Assembly: GCA_033026295.1 (NCBI GenBank)
Contig: CM065180.1
Coordinates: 17,663,023-17,727,022, forward strand
From: Channa striata
Lineage: Eukaryota > Chordata > Actinopteri > Anabantiformes > Channidae
Length of the DNA: 64,000 nt
Reading direction: 5' to 3'
Shown here: in pieces, positions 12,513 to 23,387 of the stretch
Layout: the number at the start of each line of letters is the position of its first letter
How positions within the stretch are numbered: position 1 is the first letter of the stretch
Made by a program: the position numbers and the translations under genes
The notes under the pieces: model-generated
What the model was told of the DNA's origin: nothing
Database searches by the model: none
What the model saw: the letters and a program-made list of their open reading frames with translations, nothing else

Positions 12513-12965
12513 TGGCTCAAGCCTACAGCAAGAGGCAAATTCATATAGCGCCAATTCACAACAAAGTCCTCTCAAGGCACTTTACATAATAACGTCAAGA
12601 CTATACAGACATTTAGAGAAAACCCAACAAATCCCCCTTGAGCAGCTATAGGCAACAGTGAAGAGGACAAACTCCCTCTAACGGAAGAAACCTCCAGCAG
12701 AACCAGGCTCAGGGTGGGTGAGTGGAAAGTGGAGAGAGAAAAGAAAACATTAGGCAGGTTGGTAGGACCGAGTAGAACTGCATTCTGAGACCGAAGTGGT
12801 CTATTAGGATGATATGGTACAAGGAAATCTTTTAGGTATGATGGAGCTTGACCGTTTAGAGCTTTATAGGTAAGAAGAAGAGTTTTAAATTCTATTCTAC
12901 ATTTAACGGGAAGCTAATGAAGCTAAAATATGATCTCTCAAGGGAAGTGAGCTTTTAATAAGAAG
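12513..12965 (-). mobile_element. L2-type LINE 3' end (RT C-terminus plus 3' UTR), minus strand
   Basis: Read on the minus strand, 12965-12770 encodes the C-terminal part of an L2/Maui-type reverse transcriptase ORF: the region around LASLHWLPV-like, FKTLLLTYKALNG-like and YHPNRPLRS-like residues, now with stops. It is followed by the family's 3' UTR (12760-12513). On the plus strand the UTR contains AAACTCCCTCTAACGGAAGA, AGAACCAGGCTCAGGGTGGG and AAGGCACTTTACATAATA. About 35-40 codons that normally lie between the RT end and the UTR are missing, so there is an internal deletion near 12765. The plus-strand copy at 20425-20880 is the same LINE type and keeps the part deleted here. Confidence 0.8.
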
Positions 12966-14315
12966 TCTTTGTTAACGTGAATCTGCTTGAGTTATGTAAA
13001 ATGGATCCAACTGATCATGTGATGAGAAGTGATAGGTAGAACTAGATGGGACATCTGTCTTCACTCCTGATAATCAGGACACTGTACACAGCACCTGCTG
13101 TTGCAATCAGCCACAGCATTAATACCACCAAACAGTGGCTACACAGCCCCGCATTCAGCACGCTGAAATGTCCTGTCGAATTTGGGCAGCATCAAATGTT
13201 TCCCATGCTGCCCCCTGTTCTCAAAGATTGTATATAATTTAGTACAGTGTAGTTACAGAAGGGAATGAAAACTTTCTGAGCTGGTTAGCAACTCGCAGGT
13301 TAGTTATCTTGGCTGCATAGTTTATCCAAAGATGTAATTCAGCTGTACATCTACTGCCTGGCTCTGTGTATGTCAGTCTGTCTGGCTCTGTTCCCTCAAT
13401 AGTCAGCACTGTCAACACAGCTTGCTATCGTTGAATGATGTGGTTTCTTGGGGTCACAGTTCACTTCAGCCACTGACAATGTTGGTGTGACTGAGACGTA
13501 AAAGTTTGAATATAGTGCATTAATACACTAAATAATATAGTTACCTCTTGTCTATTATTGAACTGTTGCACCTTTATTTCCAGCAGAAAATCCTTGACAT
13601 TGGCTGTGACTATACCCAATAATGACGGGACACAATAGAGAAAACTGCAAGTGAGTTTTGAAGTCTGTGTGGGAGATGGAAACACTCTTATTCTGTGGTG
13701 TCAGTGATTTCCAAGTCACTTGTCTTCTACCAATGCTCATACTACAAGATGCCACAAAAAGCATTGTTAGGAGGAGAAATGATTGTGCATCCCAACATTC
13801 ATATGCTTTACACAAATATCTCAATTCGACCAGCAACGTTCCATTTTCCATGTGTGAAAAGAGCATACTTCATGTCATCTACCCCCTGTATTTCTTCAGA
13901 TTGGTGAAAAACCGTTGTTTTGTGGTCTTGGTTCGGTGAAAAAAAAATCATCATTTGTCATCCTACACTCAAGAGCAGCCATCCCAAATGACATGCCACC
14001 AGGTGGATGTCTAATGAAGACAAAAGTGCTTTTTGAGAACAAGCTCCTGTCTGGAAGGAATTACGCCCATGTGTTAGTGAGTGCGTGAAAAAAGCACGGA
14101 GGTGACGCAGGGATGATACGGGGCTCAGAGCGGCGGAGCAGCGAGTGGTTGTGAGGAGAATGAATAGTGACTGGCGCTCAGCCCAGTGGCAGCTTAATGA
14201 CTTGCGGTCAGTTGACTCTGTCTCAATTAATCTGACTGCTCTTTCCTGCTTGCCTCCTTTTTTTCCGGCCTCTCCTCTTGGTTCTAATTTCTCCCTTTGT
14301 TCCTAACCCTTAAGC
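12966..14315. other. No gene seen
   Basis: Overlapping frames at 13461-13939 lie on both strands with no recognisable motif. 14080-14260 is GC-richer and could be a regulatory patch, but no specific signal stands out. Confidence 0.4.
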
Positions 14316-14342
14316 AGGGACAGGGGACAGGGGACAGGGGAC
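14316..14342. repeat. GGGGACA short tandem repeat
   Basis: Three to four head-to-tail copies of a 7-base unit, AGGGGAC. The guanine runs could form a G-quadruplex on the plus strand. Confidence 0.85.
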
Positions 14343-14929
14343 TTTGTTCTCACTCACTGTCTAACTCCTTTTGTTTTCTGCTTTTCTATCACCGTCTGTG
14401 CTTCTCCAGTCTCCTCCTCAACCTCTCTTTTTCACATACTCTCTGACAGCTCCCTCAACTGGACGTTTTTTTAATCCTTCTTCATCTCTGCATTAGAAAG
14501 AGACACAAAGAATGAGGCTATTAGCCTGTGTCATACTGTCGAAGTCTGGGGAGAAACAAAGTATTCCAAGTACAAGAGAATTAGTTTTTGATTAAAGATT
14601 GCTTCCGCACTGGCTGCAGTACCGTCTGAAAACAGGCTGTGACCCATGTAGACGAGGGAACAAATTCAGGCACGGCAACAGCAAACCAGCCCAGACACGT
14701 TCGCTCCTGGAACACAGAGCATGAGAGGAGGCAATGCTGTGCTTCCATGTGTGTGCAAGTGGTAGCTTAGCTCTCCCATGTCAGTTGTTATCTGCTTCCC
14801 TGGAGGTCCCAGGGGGGTCTTGCTGGCATCCCAGGGTGGTCCTGACTGGGCTGACATTTGGAGGACTGGTCCGTGATGGCCTGTAGGGCTGTACTGTGCA
14901 GCAGCAGTCACAGCTACTGTCCATCTCTG
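14343..14929. other. No gene seen
   Basis: Pyrimidine-rich at first, then moderately GC-rich at 14690-14930. The minus-strand frame at 14666-14935 has no motif I recognise. Confidence 0.4.
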
Positions 14930-15230
14930 CGCCACTCTCTCGCTCCCTCTCTGTTTTTGGTTCTGTCTCTCTAGATTTAGTCTCTAGTTGTCACACCTTT
15001 CTTTCTGTGTCACTTTTCTTTGTTTTTTCTTCCTCTGCTCTGCACTTGTTCCATCTCGGCCTCATTTTCACTTACTCTCCCCGTTGTCTGGCTCTCTCTC
15101 TCCTGCTCTTTCGATATGCATTATTTTTCATTTTTCTCACATACAAGTGCTGTGCTCAGCCTCTCACATTTTCAGTCTTCAATTTTTCTGCATCTCATCC
15201 ACTGTCTCCCTCCCTCTCTGTCAGGAGGGT
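14930..15230. repeat. Pyrimidine-rich low-complexity tract
   Basis: About 300 bases dominated by C and T (CTCTCTCGCTCCCTCTCTG and similar). The lack of purines suppresses stop codons and produces three overlapping long frames on the plus strand (14896-15335), none of which is a real gene. Confidence 0.7.
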
Positions 15231-17754
15231 CAATGTACTGGGCAGACCAGCCTGAGGAGTCCGCCTGCCACAGCTCTTACATGTTGGGAGATGAGGGGTG
15301 GTGGGCCTGACCCTCCCTTAAGCTTAACTGTGTAGTCAGGGAGCCAGAAGGAGCAACCAGAGGTCAAATGCTCCAGGAAGATTTACAGTGTAGTTATGAT
15401 GCAGTGTGACATCTATATAGTAGGAGCATTGATTTAGCATTTAGTTTTCAGCTTTGTTCATGGTGATCGTTTCCCAACCCACTAAGTAAACTGAGAAAAC
15501 TGGATTAATTTTTCAGCTGTTGCATTTGTAGCAAAGCAAAGAGATGAACGGCTGACAAATTGTCCTCATTTATTCTGTTCCTGTGAAACCGGGGTAAGTG
15601 TCTTAGTTATAAATTTTAGAGCTGTTTATGTCTGTTGCACAAAAGTAATTCTAATGTTTTAAAGAGCTTTCCTTAGTATTCCCTGTAGTATTATTGAGTG
15701 CATTATCTATTTACTTATCACAGTTGGCTATGAAACTCAATTTAAAAGCTCTTTACAAAGCAGCCCATAAATAAACTTGTGGTTTGACTTCAGCTTTAAA
15801 TAAACATTTGCCATTTAAAGAGTCCATCTTTTATTTTTGATTACACTGATGTTCTCTGATCTTGTGATATGCCTCTTTGCATAGGCTGAGCCTTTCAGCA
15901 AAGAGCGACATTGTTTGCAGGAGGGCGTCGGCAGAGAACTGCTGCTCCATTGACCGTCCCATCTCATTTGTAATATAGATATTGGCTGTATCCTACAGAG
16001 ACTATTTTACCCGCTTACACTAAAGTTACAGTAGCTAGTAGCTGGTTGCTTCTTGGCACAGGTAGCACAGGCTCCTGGGTCTGAACACAGTTTAGGCACA
16101 TCTAAGTCAGGTGGCCAAATCTGGGCCGACCCAAATAATACAGTCTGTGTTTTGCTGAGGGATGCCTCAGTCATGCTGTACCTGCCCGCCATTTACACGT
16201 TTGAAGGGTAAGTAAGGGATTAATTTCCCACTGATTATTGTTTAATATGCTGATGACAACACACATTAGAACTGTTGACACATTGGGTACATGAGCATTA
16301 CACTAAACAACGTGCGTTAGGTGTTTGATATGTTGACTTATGCAGACTATACGTATCCCTCTTAGAATTTAAAACTTTGCATCACCTTTGATGATTAATT
16401 GGTCTGAGAGAAGCCCAATGCAACCACTGTTCCACCTTACTGTGCGTTTTATAACTACGTTGTTAATCTTAATAAAACAAATGTTAAAAAAATGAAATTA
16501 TGTACAACCCAGCTAACATTCTATAAGTTTATGTACATACTGTAAAGTGTAAAAGATTGATCATGGCTTTGCCTGCTTTATTTTTCTTCAGCAGCTTTTC
16601 AGTGTGCTTAGGGTTGACACTGACTTCGTGCCGTCATCATAATACTCAGGTGTTATATGATACAAACTGAATTAGGACTGGACCTGAAAATCTATTTGGA
16701 TATTTAACTATTGGGTAGTTTTTCAATTTTCAATTTTTGCTATTAAAATATAATTTTTTTTCCCTACATGGCAAGCCTCAGCTTCAGACAAGTACTGTAG
16801 AGGCACACACAGTGCAAACATTAGAGTCACATATGACAACAAGATATGGAAATATCTACCCCAATCACCATCCTGAGTGTAAAGTTTAGACAGATAGTCA
16901 ATCAGCTCTGTCATTATCTTAGCGATGAGAATCTGCCACATAGCAGTAAGGGTCAGTGGGATGGGTGTAGAGTGAACTTTTCAAATATTTTCTGCAATTC
17001 TGAAGTTGCTGTTGGCTGTTACATATGTTAAGAAAAATAAAATGCCATTAATTAATTAACAACTCCTTGCCTTGATGAATAAATATCCAAATATTTACTA
17101 ACTGAGTACTAAAGATCCAGATTACAAAATACAGTATCCAAAAACCTGCAAATCAATAATTACATTAACTGCATGCTGCAGAATTCTAGAGCCAAATCAT
17201 TTTTCACATTTAATAAACATCACAATTTAACAGAACACCATCTTAAAATAGCAAAACTGCAATTTAAGATTGCCCTTTTATCTAGCCCATTTCCATCAGG
17301 TGAGACATCAAGATAAATTGCAAATCCCTAGCCAACCTTTTTTACAGACTAATCAAACTATTGAACTAACGAGTAAGAAGTTCAGTTCCCATGACTCAAC
17401 TTCCACATAACTACACCTGGATGAGCTCTTTATCGAAATATTCCTAACAGGATTCATGTGAAACCTGCAGAGGAAGTCAGTGGAGGTGGATAAAGTTTAA
17501 AAAAATACCCAAGTTGCCATGTTAGGTAAGAGTCTGGGATACTTACTCCTCGCTGAAGGAAATCTCCACTGTGAAATTACTTGAGCAATAGCACAGTTTA
17601 TAAGGAAAGACATGATGCCCCTTGACACAGTGGCCAAGGCCAGTTTAATGGTCTAGGTGAACTGGGATGCTTGCATGCATGCACTTCAGCTGAGCTGCAG
17701 TACTGGAGTTGCACAGAGCAGAGAGTGTAGTGCACATTCCAGAAAAAGGAACTT
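15231..17754. other. No gene seen
   Basis: Unique-looking sequence. 15850-15970 contains TATGCCTCTTTGCATA, an inverted TATGC/GCATA pair, followed by ACATTGTTTGCA, a SOX-like site. It could be an enhancer, but this rests only on short motifs. Confidence 0.35.
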
Positions 17755-17826
17755 CAGAAAAATCGCAATTGAAACATTGCGATTAAAACAAAAAGTTTGA
17801 ATCGCAATCATTCAGCCTTTATACCC
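17755..17826 (-). mobile_element. hAT-like short-element terminus with ATCGCAAT repeats
   Basis: Three copies of ATCGCAAT/ATTGCGAT lie within 55 bases, the first two as an inverted pair with 9-base arms (AATCGCAAT and ATTGCGATT). Read on the minus strand it runs AAGGCTGAATGATTGCGATT, which resembles the TAGGGCTGCATGATT-type ends of short teleost transposons. The far end was not found. Confidence 0.4.
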
Positions 17827-19203
17827 AAACAAATGTAGCCAGTATTCTCAAAATGCACTAAAGAAAACCTCTTAAGCGGGAGTCCTTCTGAAAAATTAGA
17901 CAACTAAAACTCTTACCAAATGAAAATACGGTCCAAAAAGCAGGCACACAATCACTGACATAAACACTCTTCAGACACTGAATTGATGGACCTCACCTGA
18001 GTGAAACAAAGACAGTATATAAAAATAAAAAAGGCACAGAGAGTGAACACAAACACACACAAACTAGCTGGGCTTTGCAAGCAAAGTGGAGAAAGTCTCA
18101 GCAAATAACTCTTCACCCTGTTTCTTTCTAGGTCTTAAGCCTTCCCAGCGGTGCTCCAATCTGTAATTACTGACTGTTTGATTCTAATCACCGGCCTGAG
18201 AAGACAGATACCACATCCCCTTTAAAACCCTTCCACAAAGACCAAGGAAGGTGTGCAGCTATATTTCTCCCAATTATCTACTCAGGATCGACTGGCTTGG
18301 TGCTGAAGTTCTCAGAGTGTGTTTGCCAATTTGCTGTGTCAATTAGATTTTCTCCTAGGTAAGTAATCAGACTCTGGGAGTGGGTGAGAGAGGGAAAGAT
18401 GAAGGGAAAGTAATTACAGCTTTTTGGGAGGTGTGCAGCTGCTCTACAGTACCTCTGTACCACCCCTGTCTTTTTAAATCACTTTTATTGGACTTTACAC
18501 AGAGACTCTGCCTTTGTGTTTTTCAGTAGGAAAACAGGTTAGAAGCGAAGTTGCTACACGTATGTCGAAACACATGACTCAGCTATGCACATGCATGTCA
18601 GACTGTGCGCACACGGGCAAGTACAAACGCAGACGAACAAAAAGAGAGAAAGCTAAACAAGATTTTTGATGACAACAGTGTTTCTCCAACCAGTTATTCC
18701 TGCACTTTGCTGCAGCCTGGCAGATCCATTGTGTTGGGAATGTTTTTAGCGTTGGATTTCCCCGGCAAGCATCCTGACAATGCCTTGGCGCTTACACAAG
18801 TAAGAAAAAACTTTTAAAGTGGTAATTAAAATTAATCTAGATAAAAATGTGACTTAGCATAGCAAAAAGTGTAAATAAATTCAAAAGCAATGGGAAATTG
18901 GCCTGTAATGCTTGGATAGACTTTTTATTTTTTTTACAGAATATAAGAAAAAAAAAAAAAAACGTCAGAACAAACCACAAATTCATTCATTATATTCTTT
19001 TAAGCTTGACTGAACTGTCTTTGTGTTCTTGTTTGATAATAAATTGTGAAGAAATATGTAGGCAGGAGGAGGCAAAGCAGGAGGAAGTCAGGCAGAGATG
19101 GATTCACTCTGTGACACTTGGCTGTCCTGTCTGCCCTTGTCAAAGCCTGACACCTCCCTAATCTCTACTCCCACCCCACCTCAACCCAACCACAACCCCC
19201 ATT
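17827..19203. other. No gene seen
   Basis: Unique-looking sequence with a poly-A run near 18950-18962. The small frames at 18278-18463 and 18605-18817 have no recognisable content. Confidence 0.45.
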
Positions 19204-19337
19204 TCAGCTGGCCAAGGCTGGCTCAGAGACAAGTCTGTCACCCAATCAGAGATCTGGGGCCTGTCCAAGCCCTGTCCAGATGTACGCACCAGGACTCACA
19301 GAGACACCTTCAGTCCCACAGGAACGCTCGCCTGCCT
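19204..19337 (+). other. Weak terminal-exon candidate
   Basis: A respectable splice-acceptor-like run (CCACAACCCCCATTTCAG) precedes a GC-richer block. Reading directly from the acceptor gives 44 codons, starting LAKAGSETSL and ending PQERSPAF before TGA at 19335-19337. All three frames are open over this block, so the open frame itself carries little weight. I do not recognise the peptide. A non-coding RNA exon or a regulatory element is at least as likely. Confidence 0.12.
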
Positions 19338-20329
19338 TCTGAGACAAGTGCGCAACATCCATGGCCCTTGTGTGTTTGATCTGTTTTAATGTAGTTATTT
19401 AAAAGAACATTTGTTGTTAAAATTCAAACCTACAGAATGAAATTATTTATTCATTACAGCCAAAGCGCCATTAAGGTTTATCCAAGTTTTCATCATTATT
19501 GGCTACAAAACATATCATGTGCAGAAGCTCCTAAATGTTAATAGCACAATTGAGTATAGGCTTAAAAAGCCTATACAGCTTAATCTGCCCACAGTGCAAG
19601 AAAAGTTTTATTTTTAGGAAAGCAAATGCACTCTGGGACCACAAGTGCAATATTTACCTCATTATCTCCTACATGATATTTTTCTTACTGACAACGCTCT
19701 GTGCATTGTACAATACTGGTCTGCTTTGAAAATATGTTTTTATGCCTCATAGTAACCATCGTTCACTTCTCAGATATAAAGTATTTGTGAAGCAAACTTT
19801 TCAAGTTCTTTCCCTACCATATGGGCAGACCGAAGTGGGTGTCGTACCCTTTGAATCTCATTTATTCTAAAGATTCAGGCATTTTCAGAGAAGGGATATA
19901 CAGTACCACTGTTGTTTTGGATGGATATGTTTCTTAATATATTCATAAAAACAGACTGTGAGAAACATGTAAACTGACGGGCAACACCATCATTAAATAG
20001 ATGACACCGACATCCTGAACCACTGCACATGTGCAGCAGAAGCAAACATCTTGTAAAGGACACCATCAATTTTTATACCCAGTGCAAGTGAATCCATAAG
20101 AAGCTTTATGACAAAATCAGCACCTGCTGAGACCTCACAGTTATTTCTCCATCAAGCAGAAACTGCGTGCGTAAGCGGTGTGAGGTTAAGCAGTTACGCT
20201 TTTACTCAGCTCATTTAACATAGCTACTAAACTAATTAACAGTAACCAGAGGAGGCACATGCCTGCGGCTATTCTTAAGTTTCAAAGTCAAACACAGAAA
20301 AGGCAATTAAAGGCCAAATCTGGAAGCTG
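19338..20329. other. No gene seen; one palindrome
   Basis: Contains a perfect small palindrome at 19554-19576 (GTATAGGCTT and AAGCCTATAC separated by AAA). Nothing else is recognisable. Confidence 0.45.
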
Positions 20330-20410
20330 TTGTCCACATAAATCTACAGCGCCCTTCGTATCTGGAACGTTTCTGTACTCCACAATTGTATATTTGTGAA
20401 AGAAAAAAAA
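20330..20410 (+). repeat. Dispersed repeat, copy 1
   Basis: TGTTGTCCACATAAATCTAC, then AGCGCCCTTCGTATCTGG and TTTCTGTACTCCACAATT. The same order and nearly the same bases recur at 26925-27005 on the same strand. The 'acagtgccct..tatctgggac' and 'ctgtactccacaattt' parts resemble the end of a teleost DNA transposon I recall but cannot name. Confidence 0.6.
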
Positions 20411-20424
20411 ACACATCAATTCCA

Positions 20425-20880
20425 TTCCATACTCCTGGGGTGTCCTAATAACTCCCTAAAAAGCATTTAACTAATTCAAAATTCTGCAGCAAGAGAATTG
20501 ACTGGAATCAGCAAGAGAAATCATACTGTATTTCACCTTCATTAGCTTCTCTGCATTGGCTTCCTATAAAATCTAGAATAGAATTTAAAATCCTCCTCCT
20601 TACATAAAAACTCTTAATGGTCACGCTCCTTCATATTTAAAAGACCTCAAACTATCATATCATCCTAATAGACCACTTTGGTCTCCGAATGCAGACCTAC
20701 TTGTGGTTCCCAGGGTTTTCAAAAGTAGAATGGGAGGCAAAACCTTTAGCTCCTCTCCTGTGGAACCGGCTCCCAATCCAGATTCGGGGGCAGACACACT
20801 CTTTACTTTTAAGGCTACGCGTAAAACCTTCCTAGTTAAAGATGCTCGGTCAACCTGAACTACTTATAGGTTTAGACTTT
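20425..20880 (+). mobile_element. L2-type LINE fragment (RT C-terminus), plus strand
   Basis: Encodes the last 140 or so residues of an L2/Maui-type LINE ORF2, riddled with stops and frame changes. Recognisable pieces in order are GCPNNSLKS, LIQNSAARELTGIS, a LHWLPIKSRIEFKILLL-like run, a YHPNRPLWSPNAD-like run, then LVVPRVFKSRMGGKTFSS, WNRLPIQIRGQTHSL and a final KTFLVKDAR. The first part overlaps in sequence with the minus-strand copy at 12770-12965. The normal L2 3' UTR with its TGAATTGAATT-type tail is not visible after 20880, so the 3' end is lost. It is a dead copy. Confidence 0.8.
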
Positions 20881-22072
20881 TACGGGAACCCTTGTAGCTG
20901 TGTTTGTATTTCTCTGCAGCCTATTCAATATAATCATATGATAGGGCAAATAATCTTTATTATAAGCAAAACAAAAGTAATAATCCTATTTCAAAGTAAT
21001 AAGGTAGGATAGATGGAAATGGGAATAATCTGCTCTGCTAAAAACAATGGTTTGTGAAGAAAGAAGTTGGGCTTCACTTGTAATTATTTCAAGGTTTGCT
21101 ACCAAGCAACCTTTTCTGCTCTGCACACTTGTACAATAATAAAGACAAGTATGCATTTTCTCACAGGAATATGAAGAATAATCAGCTACTAAGGCTGCCG
21201 ACTCCTGTGAATGTTTGAGCACATTTCAGTTTTAACAAGCATATACAAGTAGCAAGTTTTGGATCTTTCAGCTTCAATTAAGCCTGAATAAGGAAACTGA
21301 TCTGAAAATTATATCAAGCACACATTTACAGTATTAATGTCTATTATTATCCCATAACAAGAGGGGGTATTATGGAAACATATGCACACAAACACACACA
21401 CACATACACACAGAGTGCATGATTCATTTTAGGGTCATTAGCAGGGAGGGAAAAGATGTATCATCAGGGATGGGGGAATTAGTGAATGAGCATCATATCT
21501 ACATGTTAGCTTAATTATTACATTGTGTAACACTGCAGTCTGTATGAAATGTAATTACACACACACAGAGAAACTAACACACTACGATTAAACTTTTCAA
21601 CAGTTTTTCCAGCTGAAACTTGTAAAAAACCACTGTCTGACTAACAATTTTTACCCTACAAAAAACACATTTTCACCAGAGCTAAATATTGCAGCAAAAC
21701 TCAAGTACAGTGTATAATTATATTAACAAACTGTAATATTATGAGGAAAGAAACACATTGATGGGAAAATTAGAAAAATAAGTGTCACCATATTATGCTT
21801 TGAGTTCATGTATGGATTGGATGTATGGAAGTTAAACCTCAGTCTAAACCTTAAAAAAAGTGTTTTCATGTGTGCTTGCAAAATCACAATTTTCCATGCA
21901 AAAAAGTGGGTGGCACAGCTGCTTACCAACTGTGCTGTAGAGGTTTGACTTAACACTTAAATTGTTTTTAACATAAGCAAGTCTGAAAGACATGCAAATG
22001 TGCAGGGTTATTGGTTATTCACAAACGGTATGATGATGTTATGTCTGGTTAAATAGAAAGTCTTTTCACAGG

Positions 22073-22075
<3 letters not shown>
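20881..22075. other. No gene seen
   Basis: AT-rich sequence with small CA runs at 21387-21412 and 21558-21568. Nothing else is recognisable. Confidence 0.5.

Positions 22076-22112
<37 letters not shown>
22076..22112. repeat. CA microsatellite
   Basis: About 18 uninterrupted CA units. Confidence 0.97.
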
Positions 22113-22113
<1 letters not shown>

Positions 22114-22249
22114 CCCTTTAAGTAGGATGCTAAATGATTACTATTGAATTATCTCTCTAGGAAGTGTTTCACTCTTGTTGAGGGAAAAAGTGGAAATTGT
22201 ATTGCTGGGCTTGTAATTAACAAAAAGCTGATAAGGTGTGCTAAGTTGG

Positions 22250-22520
22250 CTGAAGGTGTGTGTGTGTGTGTGTCTGTGTGTGGGCATGTCTTTATAGCCT
22301 TCTGTGGACAAATTATGTTTCCGTATGATGTGAGGACATTTTAGCTGGTCCACACAACTTCGAACGGCGGTATGAGGGTCAAGACTTGGTTTTAGGGTCA
22401 GGGTGAAAATTAGGCTTTGGTTAGGGTTAGAGTAAGGGGCTAGGGATTGCAATAGGTCAACGACTGTCCTCACAGGTATAGAAAAACAAATATGCGTGTG
22501 TGTGTGTGTGTGTGTGTGTG
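22250..22520 (+). repeat. Dispersed repeat with telomere-like core, flanked by GT runs
   Basis: GT runs at 22256-22282 and 22495-22520 bracket a middle part reading GATGTGAGGACATTTTAGCTGG, then TATGAGGGTCAAGACTTGG, then degenerate TTAGGG-like units (TTTTAGGGTCAGGG, GGTTAGGGTTAGAG, AGGGGCTAGGG) and CTGTCCTCACAGG. GAGGACA near the start and TGTCCTC near the end form a short inverted pair. I recall this arrangement as a dispersed family in many teleost genomes. Confidence 0.6.
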
Positions 22521-23352
22521 AGAAAAGTGTATGAACCTGTGGTAGTGTATGTTCTATTGATCTGCGATTGTTCTTTGCACCAGGCCCTTTTTTTGATTGA
22601 CTGAACCTATCTTAGCATTCCCCAAAATGCCCAAACTATCGAAATACCTTCTTTTTAGCAATTTCAGCACATGACTGATAGTCAAAAAAAAAAAAAAGAA
22701 TGGCACGTTCATTTAAGTAATTCCTAAAATCCAACTGCTTTGCTACACACTCCAGATGCTACACCACAGCGAGGGCACACCAGTGAGACAGTGAGTGTGA
22801 AATTTGGCCGTGAAGGTTATGCCAGTATATCAACACACACTGGGGGTCTGGCAAGTCTCTGAGCACTTTCCTTCAGTTTATTTTCCTTCCTTTTCATCAC
22901 TTTCTTTGGCACCTCTGTTGTGTGACGTCTGACCTGGCCTGCAGATTTTGGAAATAACAGCCCAGAAGCTTGTCCTGTGTTGCAGTGCACTGCCAGGGTG
23001 GAAAAGCCTGATCATACAGACTCATATAATGCACACAAAAACAAACATATACATATGCTCTGAGAAGGCGGAAATGTTTTGGCTTGTCCATAATTTTTTT
23101 ACACTGTAAAAGCAGACCGTGTACTTGCAGCCGTAAATAATCAACAAATTACACCAACGTGTTTTTGTCTGAGCTCTGCTGAGTTATTTTCAGTTATACT
23201 ACACTTAATGACACAAAAACTTATTTACCCATTTTGATGAAGTTATGGCAATTCAGATACTGCAAATGATTCTGTAACAATAATTTATGTTTCTTTCTAG
23301 GACATACTGTTTTTTTTCTGATTTTGTCAGATTTGAAAAATAACTTTATTCT
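22521..23352. other. No gene seen
   Basis: No recognisable coding or repeat content. A run of A at 22684-22697 is the only simple repeat. Confidence 0.5.
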
Positions 23353-23387
23353 CTCCCACAGACAATCATGTTGATTGTCTGTGGGAG
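23353..23387. repeat. Perfect hairpin with 16-bp arms
   Basis: CTCCCACAGACAATCA and TGATTGTCTGTGGGAG are exact reverse complements separated by TGT. It is the longest perfect short hairpin I noticed in the window. The arms are too short and the loop too tight for an ordinary microRNA precursor. It could be a fold-back relic or a template-switch event. Confidence 0.9.

Noticed and set aside
14896..15335. Three overlapping long open frames on the plus strand
   Set aside because: The region is a C/T-rich low-complexity tract. Stop codons need purines, so long frames are expected by composition. The peptides are Leu/Ser/Phe repeats with no motif.
22350..22460. Interstitial telomere array
   Set aside because: TTAGGG-like units are degenerate and mixed with other words in a dispersed-repeat order, so this is not a telomere remnant.
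23353..23387. microRNA precursor
   Set aside because: The stem is only 16 bp with a 3-base loop. Precursors need a longer, usually imperfect stem and a larger loop.
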